Below, piece by piece: positions 49,513-60,074 of a stretch of DNA of 64,000 nt. The stretch comes from CAWIJK01 sp963836375 (GTDB lineage Bacteria > Actinomycetota > Acidimicrobiia > Acidimicrobiales > RAAP-2), in contig CAWIJK010000002.1 of NCBI GenBank assembly GCA_963836375.1, forward strand, positions 1,513,687 through 1,577,686. Reading direction: 5' to 3'. The notes under the pieces were generated by a model, which was not told where the DNA came from, ran no database searches, and saw nothing but the letters and a program-made list of their open reading frames with translations. The position numbers were made by a program, and so were the translations under genes. The number at the start of each line of letters is the position of its first letter. The first letter of the stretch is position 1.

Positions 49513-50523
49513 ATGAAGGTTGACGGAGGGATCGGCTACGACCCGACCGGGATCGCCCAGGCGGCCCGGGCAGCCGAGGAGACCGGCTACGACGGCGTCT
49601 GGTCGGCCGAGACCGGCCACGACCCGTTCCTCCCCCTGGCCATCGCCGCCGCGTCCACCGAGCACCTCGACCTGGGCACCGGCATCGCGGTGGCCTTCGC
49701 CCGGAACCCGATGAACCTGGCCATGATGGCCAACGACATCCACGGGCTCTCCGGGGGCCGCTTCATCCTCGGGATGGGCTCGCAGATCAAGCCCCACATC
49801 ACCAAGCGCTACTCGATGCCCTGGTCGCACCCGGCCCCGCGGATGCGCGAGCTGATCCTGGCCATCCGGGCCATCTGGGAGTGCTGGGCGACCGGGGGCG
49901 CGCTCGAGTTCCGGGGCGAGTACTACACCCACACCCTGATGACGCCGTTCTTCAACCCCGGGCCCAATCCTCACGGGAACCCCAAGATCCTCCTCGCCGC
50001 CGTGGGACCGCTCATGACCGAGGTGGCCGGCGAGGCCGGCGACGGGCTGCTGGCCCACGGCTTCACCACCGAGCGCTACCTGCGCGAGGTCAGCCTCCCG
50101 GCCCTCGAGCGGGGGGCGGCAAAGGCGGGCAAGACCCGGGCCGACCTGACCGTCTCGTACCCGGGCTTCGTCGTGACCGGGACCACCGAGGCCGACATGC
50201 AAGAGGCGACCCGGGCGGTCAAGGCCCAGATCGCCTTCTACGGGTCGACCCCCGCCTACCGCGGCGTCCTCGAGCTCCACGGCTGGGGGGACCTCCACCC
50301 CGAGCTCAACACCCTGTCCAAGCGGGGCGAGTGGGTGAAGATGGGCGAGCTGATCGACGACGAGGTGCTCGACGCCTTCGCCGTCGTCGCCCCGCTCGAC
50401 GAGGTCCCCGCCCGGGTGCTCGCCCGCTTCGGCGACGTGGTCGACCGGTTCAGCTTCTACGCCCCCTACCGGGTCGACCCCGAGCAGTGGCGCTCGGTCC
50501 TCGAGGGGTTCCGCACGGCCTGA
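49513..50523 (+). CDS. F420-type luciferase-like oxidoreductase
   Basis: A 336-residue TIM-barrel LLM oxidoreductase. ATG 49513 follows GAGGAG. Signatures include YDGVWSAETGHDPFLPLAIAA, LDLGTGIAVAFARNP, GRFILGMGSQIKPHI and ILLAAVGPLMTEVAGEAGDG. The pattern fits the TIGR03617-type actinobacterial subfamily that prefers coenzyme F420. It lies 32 bases after the PAC2 gene and probably shares its transcript. The substrate is unknown, though many relatives reduce quinones, lipids or xenobiotics. Confidence 0.88.
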   Translation: MKVDGGIGYDPTGIAQAARAAEETGYDGVWSAETGHDPFLPLAIAAASTEHLDLGTGIAVAFARNPMNLAMMANDIHGLSGGRFILGMGSQIKPHITKRYSMPWSHPAPRMRELILAIRAIWECWATGGALEFRGEYYTHTLMTPFFNPGPNPHGNPKILLAAVGPLMTEVAGEAGDGLLAHGFTTERYLREVSLPALERGAAKAGKTRADLTVSYPGFVVTGTTEADMQEATRAVKAQIAFYGSTPAYRGVLELHGWGDLHPELNTLSKRGEWVKMGELIDDEVLDAFAVVAPLDEVPARVLARFGDVVDRFSFYAPYRVDPEQWRSVLEGFRTA

Positions 50524-50547
50524 CCGCACGCCGCCGTCCCCCCGGCG

Positions 50548-53043
<2,496 letters not shown>

Positions 53044-53265
53044 GCCGGAATGCTAAAGGCTCCGCCGACTGGGTCGAGACGTCACCCGCGGCGGGCCCCC
53101 GATTGCCCCGGGAACCGTCCCGTCACCGTTGCGACGATCTCTGCCGCCCGGCGGACTGGGGTGGCCCAAGCGGCGGTGGCCGACGCAAGCAGGCAGGGTG
53201 GGACCCTCCGCCCGACCCGCTAAACTGGCTAGTTCAGGCGGCCCCGCCTGAACGCAGTCCGCTAC

Positions 53266-53339
53266 GGGGGCGTAGCTCAGTTGGTAGAGCGCTTGACTGG
53301 CAGTCAAGAGGTTCGTGGGTTCGAGTCCCATCGCCTCCA
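53266..53339 (+). tRNA. tRNA-Ala (GGC)
   Basis: A full cloverleaf with acceptor GGGGGCG paired to CGCCTCC, including the G3-U70 wobble that marks alanine tRNAs. The D-arm is GCTC-GAGC, the anticodon stem CTTGA/TCAAG around CTGGCAG (anticodon GGC), and the T-arm GTGGG-TTCGAGT-CCCAT. Discriminator A, no encoded CCA. An integrase gene begins about 100 bases downstream. Confidence 0.93.
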
Positions 53340-53443
53340 CGTAAAGAGCCAGTTCAGAAGTCCTTTGTGCCCAGACGTGGCGCCGGCAGCGAGGCCCGTG
53401 AGAACCTATTGAGAACCAAAGCGTTCTCACGGAGGTTCCGGGC

Positions 53444-54616
53444 ATGCCCGCCAGGCCCGAAGGCGTCTATCCCGACAGCAAGGGTCGGTGGTACTTCAAG
53501 GTCACCGTCGGACGCGACGCGCTGAGCGGACGGCGCGAGCAGATCACCCGACGGGGGTTCCGCACCGCGGCCGAAGCCGGACGGGAACGGCTCGATCTCC
53601 TGGCCAGGATCCACCGCGGCCAGTTGAAGCCCTCCAAGGTGACTCTGACCGTCGACCAGCTGCTCGACGAGTACCTCGACGGCATCGAGGCCGACGGCCG
53701 GCTCTCGCCCAAGACCTGCTTCGACTACCGCCACTACGCGGACTACTACGTCCGCCCCCATCTCGGCCACAAGCGCGTGCGCGACGTCACTCCCGAGGTC
53801 GTCGAGGCCTGGCAGCGCCAGCTGACCAAGGGGGGAGGCATCCAGTCGGGGAAGGGACTCAAGGCCAATACGGTCCGCCTGGCCCGAGCGCCGCTCTCGG
53901 GCGCCTTCAAGCTGGCCACGACCAAAGGCATCGTGGCGGTGAGCCCGCTGCTGGGCACACCCCGGCCCCAGGCACGCCGGGCGATCCCCAAGCACTGGAG
54001 CCCCGAGCAGGCCCGCCAGTTCCTGGCCCTCATGGAGGGCGACCGCACCTGGACGCTGTGGGCCTTCTTGATGGGCTCGGGCCTGCGGATCGGCGAGCTG
54101 GTCCCGCTGCGGTGGTCCAACGTGGACCTGCGGGAACATGTCGTCCGGGTAGTCGACTTCGTCTCCACCCTCGACCACGAGATCGTGACCTCTACGGGCA
54201 AGAGCCGCGACGCCGTGCGCACGATCGACCTGGACGAGTACCTCGAAGATGTCCTGCGGCGCCACAAGAAGCTCCAGGCCAAAGAACGGGCTGGGTCGGC
54301 GGACTTCGAAGCGAGCGATTTCGTCTTCACCAAGCCCGACGGTGGCCCCTACCACCCCCAGTGGGTGTCCCGGCTGCTGGCCACCTACACCAAGGAGCTG
54401 GGTCTGCCCAGGCTGACCGCCCACGGCCTGCGCCACACGAGCGCCACGCTGATGCTGGCCAGCGGCGTCCCCCCCAAGGTCGCCGCCGAGCGCCTCGGGC
54501 ACGCCGACGCCTCGCTGTTCATGAACGTCTACAGCCACGTGACCCAGACGATGCAACGCGAGGCGGCCACCAAGATCGGCGCTGCTCTGTTTGCCCCTGA
54601 GACGAGTCCAGCCTGA
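53444..54616 (+). CDS. int: Tyrosine recombinase / phage-type integrase
   Basis: A 390-residue site-specific recombinase. The N-terminal arm-binding part has GVYPDSKGRWYFKVTVGRD; the SAM-like core-binding domain covers LTVDQLLDEYLDGIEADGRL. The catalytic domain shows Arg in GSGLRIGELVPLRW, His-x-x-Arg in HGLRHTSATLML, His in LGHADASLFMNVYSHVT and the nucleophilic Tyr at NVYSHV. Located directly next to tRNA-Ala, so the integrated element probably used the tRNA 3' end as attB. AGGTTCCGGGC precedes ATG 53444. Confidence 0.92.
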   Translation: MPARPEGVYPDSKGRWYFKVTVGRDALSGRREQITRRGFRTAAEAGRERLDLLARIHRGQLKPSKVTLTVDQLLDEYLDGIEADGRLSPKTCFDYRHYADYYVRPHLGHKRVRDVTPEVVEAWQRQLTKGGGIQSGKGLKANTVRLARAPLSGAFKLATTKGIVAVSPLLGTPRPQARRAIPKHWSPEQARQFLALMEGDRTWTLWAFLMGSGLRIGELVPLRWSNVDLREHVVRVVDFVSTLDHEIVTSTGKSRDAVRTIDLDEYLEDVLRRHKKLQAKERAGSADFEASDFVFTKPDGGPYHPQWVSRLLATYTKELGLPRLTAHGLRHTSATLMLASGVPPKVAAERLGHADASLFMNVYSHVTQTMQREAATKIGAALFAPETSPA

Positions 54617-54651
54617 TCCTCCCATGGGCCACCGACGCCCATGCGTACCGT

Positions 54652-55008
54652 TCACGCCCCGTCATTTGTGGGGATGCGGGCCTGCTCGAGCCATTCGGCA
54701 ATCTCAGCGGGGTCGAAGCGGATGAGGTGGCCCCATTTGATGAATGGCACACGCCTCTCGGCCACCAGGCGCCGGATGTGGCGTGGGGTCACCCCCAGGC
54801 GCTCGGCCAGGGCCGTGATGTCCATGAGGTGCGGGACGGCCCGGGCGGCAAGATCGCTGCCTGGGGGGTTCAACGCCCGATCGGCCGAACCGTTCGGGTC
54901 GGTACTGGTCTCTGACACGATTGGTGCCAAACGCTGGCCGCCGGATGCCTTGACGGTCTCGGCTGTCAGCTCGAATAGGGTCGGTTCTCCCGGTCTATGG
55001 GTCTTCAT
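54652..55008 (-). CDS. xis: Excisionase-like HTH protein
   Basis: A 118-residue protein whose C-terminal 60 residues form a MerR/excisionase helix-turn-helix: MDITALAERLGVTPRHIRR and VAERRVPFIKWGHLIRFDP. The N-terminal part is Thr/Ser/Pro-rich. ATG 55006-55008 has GGGGAG 5 bases upstream and is chosen over the longer frame. It converges with int, the arrangement of many small integrative elements, in which Xis reverses integration. Confidence 0.8.
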   Translation of the reverse strand: MKTHRPGEPTLFELTAETVKASGGQRLAPIVSETSTDPNGSADRALNPPGSDLAARAVPHLMDITALAERLGVTPRHIRRLVAERRVPFIKWGHLIRFDPAEIAEWLEQARIPTNDGA

Positions 55009-55590
55009 GGCGACTCCCCTGGGGACTGGCCAACTTCGGACATCGCTTCCTCTAGGAAACGGTCGCGATCTCGATGATTCGGTGGGAGGAGTTCCCGCCC
55101 GCAACTTGGATCGACCAAGCCGTCGTTGTTGGAACCATTCCTAAAGGGATTCCAAGACCAGCTCAGGGGTGGTGGCTCTTCCGACGAGCCCAGGCCCGGG
55201 GAGCTCTCGGCCAGCTCCGCGATGCCGGACAGCTCCGAACGGTCGATCCCGAGCTCCAGAGGACGCCAGAGCCGCTAGGGGTACCCCCCAGGCCGTCAGA
55301 AGGGTCCCAGGGCCGGGGATCTCAGCCAGGGCGGCACTGTGGCCACCGTGTGGAGGCCCCAGTTGTCCCGAGAGGAGATTGCAGCCGTTCAGCGCCCCGC
55401 GCCACGTAGGGCCCGGCCCGCCCGCGTCAGTAAGTCCACCCAACGACAGGCAATCTCGACCGGGTCCGCAACTCCGGCCCGATCCTGCCGGACCCGCGGT
55501 GCAAGATGCCCGCGCCTGGCCCCAGACCCCTCTCGAAAGTGCCAGCGCAGCGGCCCATCCCCAAGATGGGGGTGATTGCACGGCGGTTAG
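55009..55590. other. Intergenic part of the integrative element, no clear gene
   Basis: About 580 bases with overlapping frames on both strands, all Pro/Arg/Gly-rich and without ribosome sites or conserved patterns. It links the excisionase region to the hairpin cluster at 55,591-55,762 and may be a remnant of lost cargo. Confidence 0.35.
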
Positions 55591-55639
55591 GTTGTCGTCG
55601 CCCGCGACGACAACGCAAGACGTTTCAGGGAACTGAAAC
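55591..55639. repeat. Two adjacent perfect inverted repeats
   Basis: GTTGTCGTCG (55591-55600) and CGACGACAAC (55605-55614) form a perfect 10-bp stem with loop cccg. GTTTCAG (55622-55628) and CTGAAAC (55633-55639) form a second, 7-bp stem with loop ggaa. Their density with the hairpins that follow suggests a recombination or regulatory site of the element. Confidence 0.6.
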
Positions 55640-55655
55640 ACTTTCTTGCTCCCAC

Positions 55656-55686
55656 GCTCCGCCCCCTGGCGGAGCCGGATTTTCCC
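55656..55686 (+). terminator. GC-rich hairpin followed by T-tract, copy 1
   Basis: GCTCCGCC (55656-55663) pairs with GGCGGAGC (55668-55675) around cccct; CGGATTTTCCC follows. The layout is that of a rho-independent terminator for plus-strand transcription. A near-identical copy lies 90 bases downstream. Confidence 0.55.
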
Positions 55687-55708
55687 AGCCCACCGGGGTC
55701 ACCAAGTC

Positions 55709-55726
55709 CACTTAGCTAGCTAAGTG
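55709..55726. promoter_or_regulatory. 18-bp perfect palindrome
   Basis: CACTTAGCTAGCTAAGTG at 55709-55726 is perfectly self-complementary. It lies between the two terminator-like hairpins and could be an operator or a crossover core for the recombinases on either side. No adjacent promoter is recognisable. Confidence 0.5.
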
Positions 55727-55743
55727 CCTATCTTGCTCCGCCT

Positions 55744-55773
55744 GCTCCGCCCCCGGCGGAGCCGGATTTTTGG
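55744..55773 (+). terminator. GC-rich hairpin followed by T-tract, copy 2
   Basis: GCTCCGCC (55744-55751), loop ccc, GGCGGAGC (55755-55762), then CGGATTTTT. Same hairpin and flank as the copy at 55,656, and an extra GCTCCGCC half-site lies at 55,735-55,742. It abuts the stop of the second integrase on the other strand. Confidence 0.55.
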
Positions 55774-55783
55774 TGCAGCTCGC

Positions 55784-56127
55784 TCAGCCACCGGCCACGA
55801 AGGCCACGACCACGTAGGCGGCGTGGCGGTCGAAGTTCTCCCGGCGCCGGTCGTAGATTGTGGTGGTCCTCGGATCGGCATGGCGGGCGGCGATCTGGAC
55901 GTCTCGGAGCGGGACGCCGGCGTCGAGGGCCGCCATGATGAAGGCCGAGCGCAGCATGTGGGGGTGGACGAACCCCAGGCCGGCCCGCTTCCCGATGGAC
56001 TTCACCCAGCGGTGGGCGGTGCGGCGGTCGAGGCGCTCGCCGTCCCGGCGGAGGATGATCGGGCCCTCATGGCGCTCCTCGATGGCCCGGTCGATGGTCC
56101 GGGCCGCCCGGGGCACGAGCGTCCTTC
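55784..56127 (-). pseudogene. Second tyrosine recombinase, 5' part missing
   Basis: The minus-strand frame holds only the C-terminal catalytic half of an integrase: TIDRAIEERHEGPI, RLDRRTAHRWVKSIGKRAGL, the His-x-x-Arg in VHPHMLRSAFIMAALDAG, the His of IAARHADPRT and the Tyr in TIYDRRRENFDRH. Upstream of TLVPRAAR (about 56,127) the sequence turns into a carbamoyltransferase on the other strand, so about half the protein is absent. The first 65 residues of the open frame are not integrase. Confidence 0.75.
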
Positions 56128-56600
56128 CGGCCGTTCGCCCCATCGGTACTGCGCGAGGACGTGGCCGACTGGTTCGACCTGGATTGCGACAGCCCGTATA
56201 TGCTCCTGGTGGCGGACGTGGTCGAGTCCGCCGCCGCCGGCAGATGACCGCCGAGGAGCAGCAACTCTTCGGGATCGAGAAGCTGAAGGTTCCCCGCTCG
56301 GAGATCCCCGCCGTCACCCACGTGGACTATTCGGCTCGCATCCAGACGGTGCATTGGGAGACCAACGCCCGCTACCATGCCCTGATTTCGGCGTTCAAGG
56401 AGCGCACCGGTTGCCCCGTGATTGTGAACACCAGCTTTAACGTGCGGGGCGAGCCCATCGTGTGCACGCCGGAAGACGCTTACCGCTGCTTTATGGGAAC
56501 GGAAATCGAAGCCTCGCCCATCGGCAATTGCTTCCTGCTGAAAGAAATGCAGGACCCCGGCGGCAAACAAGACTACGTCCACGCCTTCGCGCCGGACTAG
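56128..56600 (+). pseudogene. Carbamoyltransferase (NodU-like), C-terminal fragment
   Basis: Only the last 155 residues or so remain. FRPFAPSVLRED then DSPYMLLVADV are in one frame; a base shift near 56,217-56,240 moves the rest into a second frame starting MTAEEQQLFGIEKLK. This has the family motifs VTHVDYSARIQTVHWETN, CPVIVNTSFNVRGEPIV, EDAYRCFMGTEIEA and NCFLLKE. NodU/HypF-type carbamoyltransferases transfer carbamoyl from carbamoyl phosphate to hydroxyl groups of natural products. The 5' end is lost at the junction with actinobacterial DNA near 56,127. Confidence 0.7.
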
Positions 56601-56794
56601 CGCCATCTGCGGACGTCGGCATGCGGCAACAGGCTCCGCACTTCCCAAAGCTTCGCAAGTCAGGCGGTTCTTTTGCACCGGAGCCTGCTCGGGTCGGCCG
56701 TATCTCGGCGCATTTACAAGGTATTGGGCGGATTGGCCCAGGTCGTGCGAGAGCCTAAGGACGTCTAGAGCCGGGAAGGGAAGGTCTGGCCGCC

Positions 56795-57442
56795 ATGAAC
56801 GCCGTCGAACGCATCGTCCGCCACGCCCGCATCACGCGGCAGAATTACCAGAACCTGCCCAGCCCGCCATTTCTGATCCTGTTCATCAACTCCATCTGCA
56901 ATCAGAAGTGCGAGCACTGCTTCTACTGGCGCAACCTGAACCGCCGCGACGATCTCAGCAAGGAAGAGATTTTCGCGCTTTCGCGTTCGCTGGGGCGCAT
57001 CGAAAACCTGAACCTGTCCGGCGGCGAGCCGTTCCTGCGGCCCGAATTCGGCGAGATCTGCCGCCAGTTCATCCGCCAGAACAAGGTGCGCCAGATCTAC
57101 GTTCCCACCAACGGCTATTTCGCCGACCGCACCGTCAAACAGATTACCGAGACCCTCAAAGAGCCGGACCTGGATCTGTTCGTGGCGGAGATTTCGCTCG
57201 ACGGGCTGGGCGAATTCCACAACAAATTCCGGGGCTCGCCGGGCGCGTTCGACAAGGCCATGGCCGACCTACGATGCGCTGGCGCAATTGCAGGAGAGCG
57301 ATCCGCGGCTGCGCATTCATTCCATCTCCACCGCGACCGACGTCAACATGGACGAGATCCGGCGGCTGACGGCATACCTGCTCGAGCGCTGCCCGCGCAT
57401 GGACCACCACAACCTGGCGATGATCCGCGGCGACCCGAGCTT
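56795..57442 (+). pseudogene. Radical SAM protein, frameshifted and truncated
   Basis: GGGAAGGGAAGG precedes ATG 56795. The 4Fe-4S motif ICNQKCEHCFYW (C-x3-C-x2-C) and NLSGGEPFLRPEF identify a radical SAM enzyme of the MoaA/SPASM class. One extra base around 57,266 (atggccGacctac) moves the rest (TYDALAQLQESDPRLRIHS, DVNMDEIRRLTAYL, DHHNLAMIRGD) into the next frame. At about 57,440 the coding changes to an unrelated cyclase fragment. It follows the carbamoyltransferase and may belong to the same donor contig and pathway. Confidence 0.7.
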
Positions 57443-57727
57443 GACCGGCTGATGGTCTATGGACGGGAGGGAGGACTTTCGATCTATGAATTGCTTGGCA
57501 TGGCCGAACCCGGCGCCGAGACACCGGGCTGGGTCACCCTATATAAATCGGGCCTTGCAGCGTATCGCGCGCGGAATTTCGTCGGCGCCAGGATCTTCTT
57601 TCAGCAGCTTTTGGCTGCTCGGGCCTCGGATCAGCCCGCGCGAATGATGCTCCAACGGTGCACAGAGTTTCTCCAATCGCCGCCAGGAGAGGACTGGGAA
57701 GGGACGAGCGCGATGAAGGCCAAGTAG
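57430..57727 (+). pseudogene. Adenylate/guanylate cyclase, C-terminal fragment
   Basis: Coding in frame to TAG 57725-57727: DRLMVYGREGGLSIYELLGMAEPG, then WVTLYKSGLAAYRARNFVGARIFFQQLL, RCTEFLQSPPGEDWEG. This is the region downstream of class III cyclase domains in Rhizobiales, where the tail has a TPR-like repeat and ends dWxGv. The catalytic part is missing, so it is a cut-off gene at the junction with the preceding radical SAM fragment. Composition suggests Bradyrhizobiaceae. Confidence 0.65.
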
Positions 57728-57978
57728 ATCACATTGGAACCGTCTGTATTCGCGCGCTGACCGACGCTGTTCTGCCGCGAGCAAATCGAAAAACGGTCAT
57801 ATAACCGACGAACCCCATCACGCAATTGTGACGTCGGCACTCAACACAACATCACGCATATAACAGCCCTGCCAGATTTGCTATAAGTCTGAACATCGCC
57901 GGATTCTTCGATGTGCGGAAGGCCCGGCTCAAGTGTCGGTTTCTCAAATTGCGACGCCGTTTCCGGAAAGGATCGCCG
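57728..57978. other. Leader region before the bufferin genes
   Basis: About 250 AT-richer bases likely holding the bufferin promoter. Known bufferin operons are often under an ECF sigma factor, but I cannot point to a convincing matching -35/-10 pair. GGAAAGGATC ends 6 bases before the precursor ATG. Confidence 0.4.
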
Positions 57979-58275
57979 ATGAATTTAAAAAGCGCCATCT
58001 CTCCCGCGGCAATCGCCGGCTCGTTCGCGGCCGCCCTTGCCATGATCGCCGCGCCGGCAGTCGCCGGGCCGAAGCCACCGCAGCCCACTATGGAAAAATG
58101 CTTTGGCATCGCCATGAAGGGCGACAATGATTGCGCGGCCGGCGCCGGCACCACCTGCGCCGGCACGGCGACGGCCGATTACCAAGGCGACGCCTGGAAG
58201 TACGTGCCGAAGGGAACTTGCACAACCATACAAACGCCCAAGGGCAAGGGTTCACTCGAGCCGATCAAGTCTTGA
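57979..58275 (+). CDS. bufA: Bufferin-type metallophore precursor (DUF2282, BufA1)
   Basis: A 98-residue exported precursor. Residues 1-29 are a Sec signal peptide ending AVA. The mature part carries four cysteines at positions 41, 52, 60 and 81 in the DUF2282 pattern: EKCFGIA, GDNDCAAGAG, TTCAGTA, KGTCTT, with WKYVPKG between the last two. In established bufferins the central cysteines are oxidised to thiooxazoles by the neighbouring DUF692 enzyme and the product binds copper in the periplasm. GGAAAGGAT is the ribosome site. It is followed after 51 bases by the modifying enzyme, so it should be transcribed with it. Confidence 0.85.
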   Translation: MNLKSAISPAAIAGSFAAALAMIAAPAVAGPKPPQPTMEKCFGIAMKGDNDCAAGAGTTCAGTATADYQGDAWKYVPKGTCTTIQTPKGKGSLEPIKS

Positions 58276-58326
58276 TTTTCCAAAGACGCGGCGCCACCCG
58301 CTTGCGCCATTTATTCCTCCGGCCGC

Positions 58327-59202
58327 ATGGGTTGGAACGTACCTATGTCCAACATTTCAAATCTACCCGCGCGCGCTGGCGTCGGTTTCAAGCCCGAGCA
58401 TTTCCGCGACATCCTCGCGTCCGTGCAACCGATCGGGTTCTTCGAGGTGCACGCGGAGAATTATATGGGTGCCGGAGGACCCCCGCATGCGCAGCTTGGT
58501 GCGTTACGCGAGCGCTATGCATTGTCGGTGCATGGCGTCGGACTGTCGATTGGCTCGATGCAGCCGCTCGATAGCGACCACCTCGCGCGACTTAAAGTGC
58601 TGTGCAATCGTTACAAGCCGGAGAGCTTCTCGGAGCATCTCGCCTGGTCGTCACATGCCGGCGTCTACTTCAACGATCTCCTGCCGCTGCCTTATACCCA
58701 ACAGACGCTGGCGCGAGTCGCCGAGCACATCGACGAGGTGCAGACGACGCTCGGGCGCACCATGTTGCTCGAAAATCCGTCCAACTACATTAGCATTGCC
58801 GAAAGCACGATCCCTGAGGTCGATTTCCTGACCGAAGTAGCGAAGAGGACCGAATGCGGGTTGTTGCTCGACGTCAACAACGTCTTTGTGTCGGCGAAGA
58901 ACCACGGTACGGATCCCCAGTCATATTTGGAGGCGTTTCCGCTAGATCGGGTCAGGGAAGTCCACCTAGCCGGGCATGACGAGGAACTGGACGATGCCGG
59001 CGGGCCGCTATTGATCGACGCCCACGCATCAACGGTCGTCGATGCGGTCTGGACGCTCTATGCGCATCTCATCGCCCGCACCGGCCCGATTCCGACTTTG
59101 ATCGAGTGGGACAACAACCTCCCCGATTGGCCGACGCTGCGCGCGCAAGCAATCGCGGCGCAGAATATTCTTGCTGACGCCGCGCACTCGTCGGCAGCAT
59201 GA
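58327..59202 (+). CDS. bufB: DUF692 multinuclear iron oxidase (MNIO), BufB
   Basis: A 291-residue TIM-barrel enzyme of the MNIO family, which uses two or three irons to modify cysteines of bufferin precursors. Metal ligand regions are FFEVHAENYMG, LSVHGVGLSIGS, SEHLAWSSHAG, LLENPSNYI, LLLDVNNVFVSAKNHG, VREVHLAGHDEE and LIEWDNNLPDW. ATG 58327 or the internal ATG 58345 (MSNISNLPARAGVGF) could be the true start; a GGAA lies before the second. Its stop overlaps the next gene in ATGA. All expected motifs are intact, so the modification of BufA is likely functional. Confidence 0.9.
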   Translation: MGWNVPMSNISNLPARAGVGFKPEHFRDILASVQPIGFFEVHAENYMGAGGPPHAQLGALRERYALSVHGVGLSIGSMQPLDSDHLARLKVLCNRYKPESFSEHLAWSSHAGVYFNDLLPLPYTQQTLARVAEHIDEVQTTLGRTMLLENPSNYISIAESTIPEVDFLTEVAKRTECGLLLDVNNVFVSAKNHGTDPQSYLEAFPLDRVREVHLAGHDEELDDAGGPLLIDAHASTVVDAVWTLYAHLIARTGPIPTLIEWDNNLPDWPTLRAQAIAAQNILADAAHSSAA

Positions 59203-59972
59203 GAGGGGCAATGCCCGCACCGTTTGAGGCATTGTTCGCGGCGGCGCTGCTCGACCCCAAGCAGGCGATTCCGCAGGGTATCACCGCGCCTAATGCGGCC
59301 GTTCCAACGCGGCGCTTTGCCGTCCACCGCAATAACGTGGTGGCGGGCTCGGTGAAAGCGCTCCAGACCCGGTTTCCGGCAGTGGAGAAAATCGTAGGCG
59401 ACGAATTCTTCGCCGCAATGGCGCGTGCCTTCGTGGTGGAGCAGCCGCCACGCACTCCACTGCTCGCAACCTACGGAGACGAATTTGCCGCCTTCATTGC
59501 TGCGTTTGAGCCGGCGCGTGAGATTGCCTACCTTGCAGACGTGGCGCGACTCGAGGCGGCGCGCACACGGGCCTACCATGCGGCTGACGCCACACCGCTC
59601 GACGCCGGCCAATTCGCGGCACTCGATCCTTGCGCTATCGGCAGCATACGCTTTGGTTTACATCCCTCGACCGAGATCGTTCGTTCGCCTCATCCGATCG
59701 TGACGATCTGGGCGATGAACTCCTGCGGTCAACAGCTTGCACCCCTTGAGAACTGGTACGGCGAGGACGCCCTTGTGGTCCGCCCGTATCTCGACGTGGA
59801 AGTCCGCGTGCTGCCGCCGGGTGGCGCGGCATTCCTGCTCGCGCTGGACGAGGGCTGGCCGCTCGGCGAAGCGATCGGGGTCGCGCTTGCCGACGATCCG
59901 GAATTCGATCTCACCCTCAATTTTGCGGGGCTCATCGGCTCGGGCCTTGTGCGGGACATAGTCCTTCGCTAG
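59199..59972 (+). CDS. bufC: DUF2063 bufferin partner (BufC)
   Basis: A 257-residue protein with an N-terminal DUF2063 domain (RFAVHRNNVVAGSVKAL, RFPAVEKIVGDEFF, PPRTPLLATYGDEF, YLADVARLEAA.TRAYHAA) and a C-terminal beta-rich domain. It works with the MNIO enzyme, probably presenting the precursor. It is ATGA-coupled to bufB (59199). In classical operons a DoxX membrane protein follows; here TAG 59970-59972 is followed by unrelated DNA. Confidence 0.88.
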   Translation: MRGAMPAPFEALFAAALLDPKQAIPQGITAPNAAVPTRRFAVHRNNVVAGSVKALQTRFPAVEKIVGDEFFAAMARAFVVEQPPRTPLLATYGDEFAAFIAAFEPAREIAYLADVARLEAARTRAYHAADATPLDAGQFAALDPCAIGSIRFGLHPSTEIVRSPHPIVTIWAMNSCGQQLAPLENWYGEDALVVRPYLDVEVRVLPPGGAAFLLALDEGWPLGEAIGVALADDPEFDLTLNFAGLIGSGLVRDIVLR

Positions 59973-60074
59973 CAGAACAGACATTTCGACTACAGCTCAG
60001 ATCATCGAGACGAGCTTGCGCTGGGCTCAAGACGGCTTCAGCTTTCGGGCGATTGGACTGCCGAGCGAGGGGGC
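59973..60074. other. Short spacer of unknown origin
   Basis: About 100 bases between bufC and degenerate IS630 DNA. No gene, and no DoxX start is visible. Possibly the old IS insertion point. Confidence 0.35.

Noticed and set aside
55141..55641. A 166-residue minus-strand protein
   Set aside because: No ribosome site, domain pattern or codon preference; the overlapping plus-strand frames are equally long.
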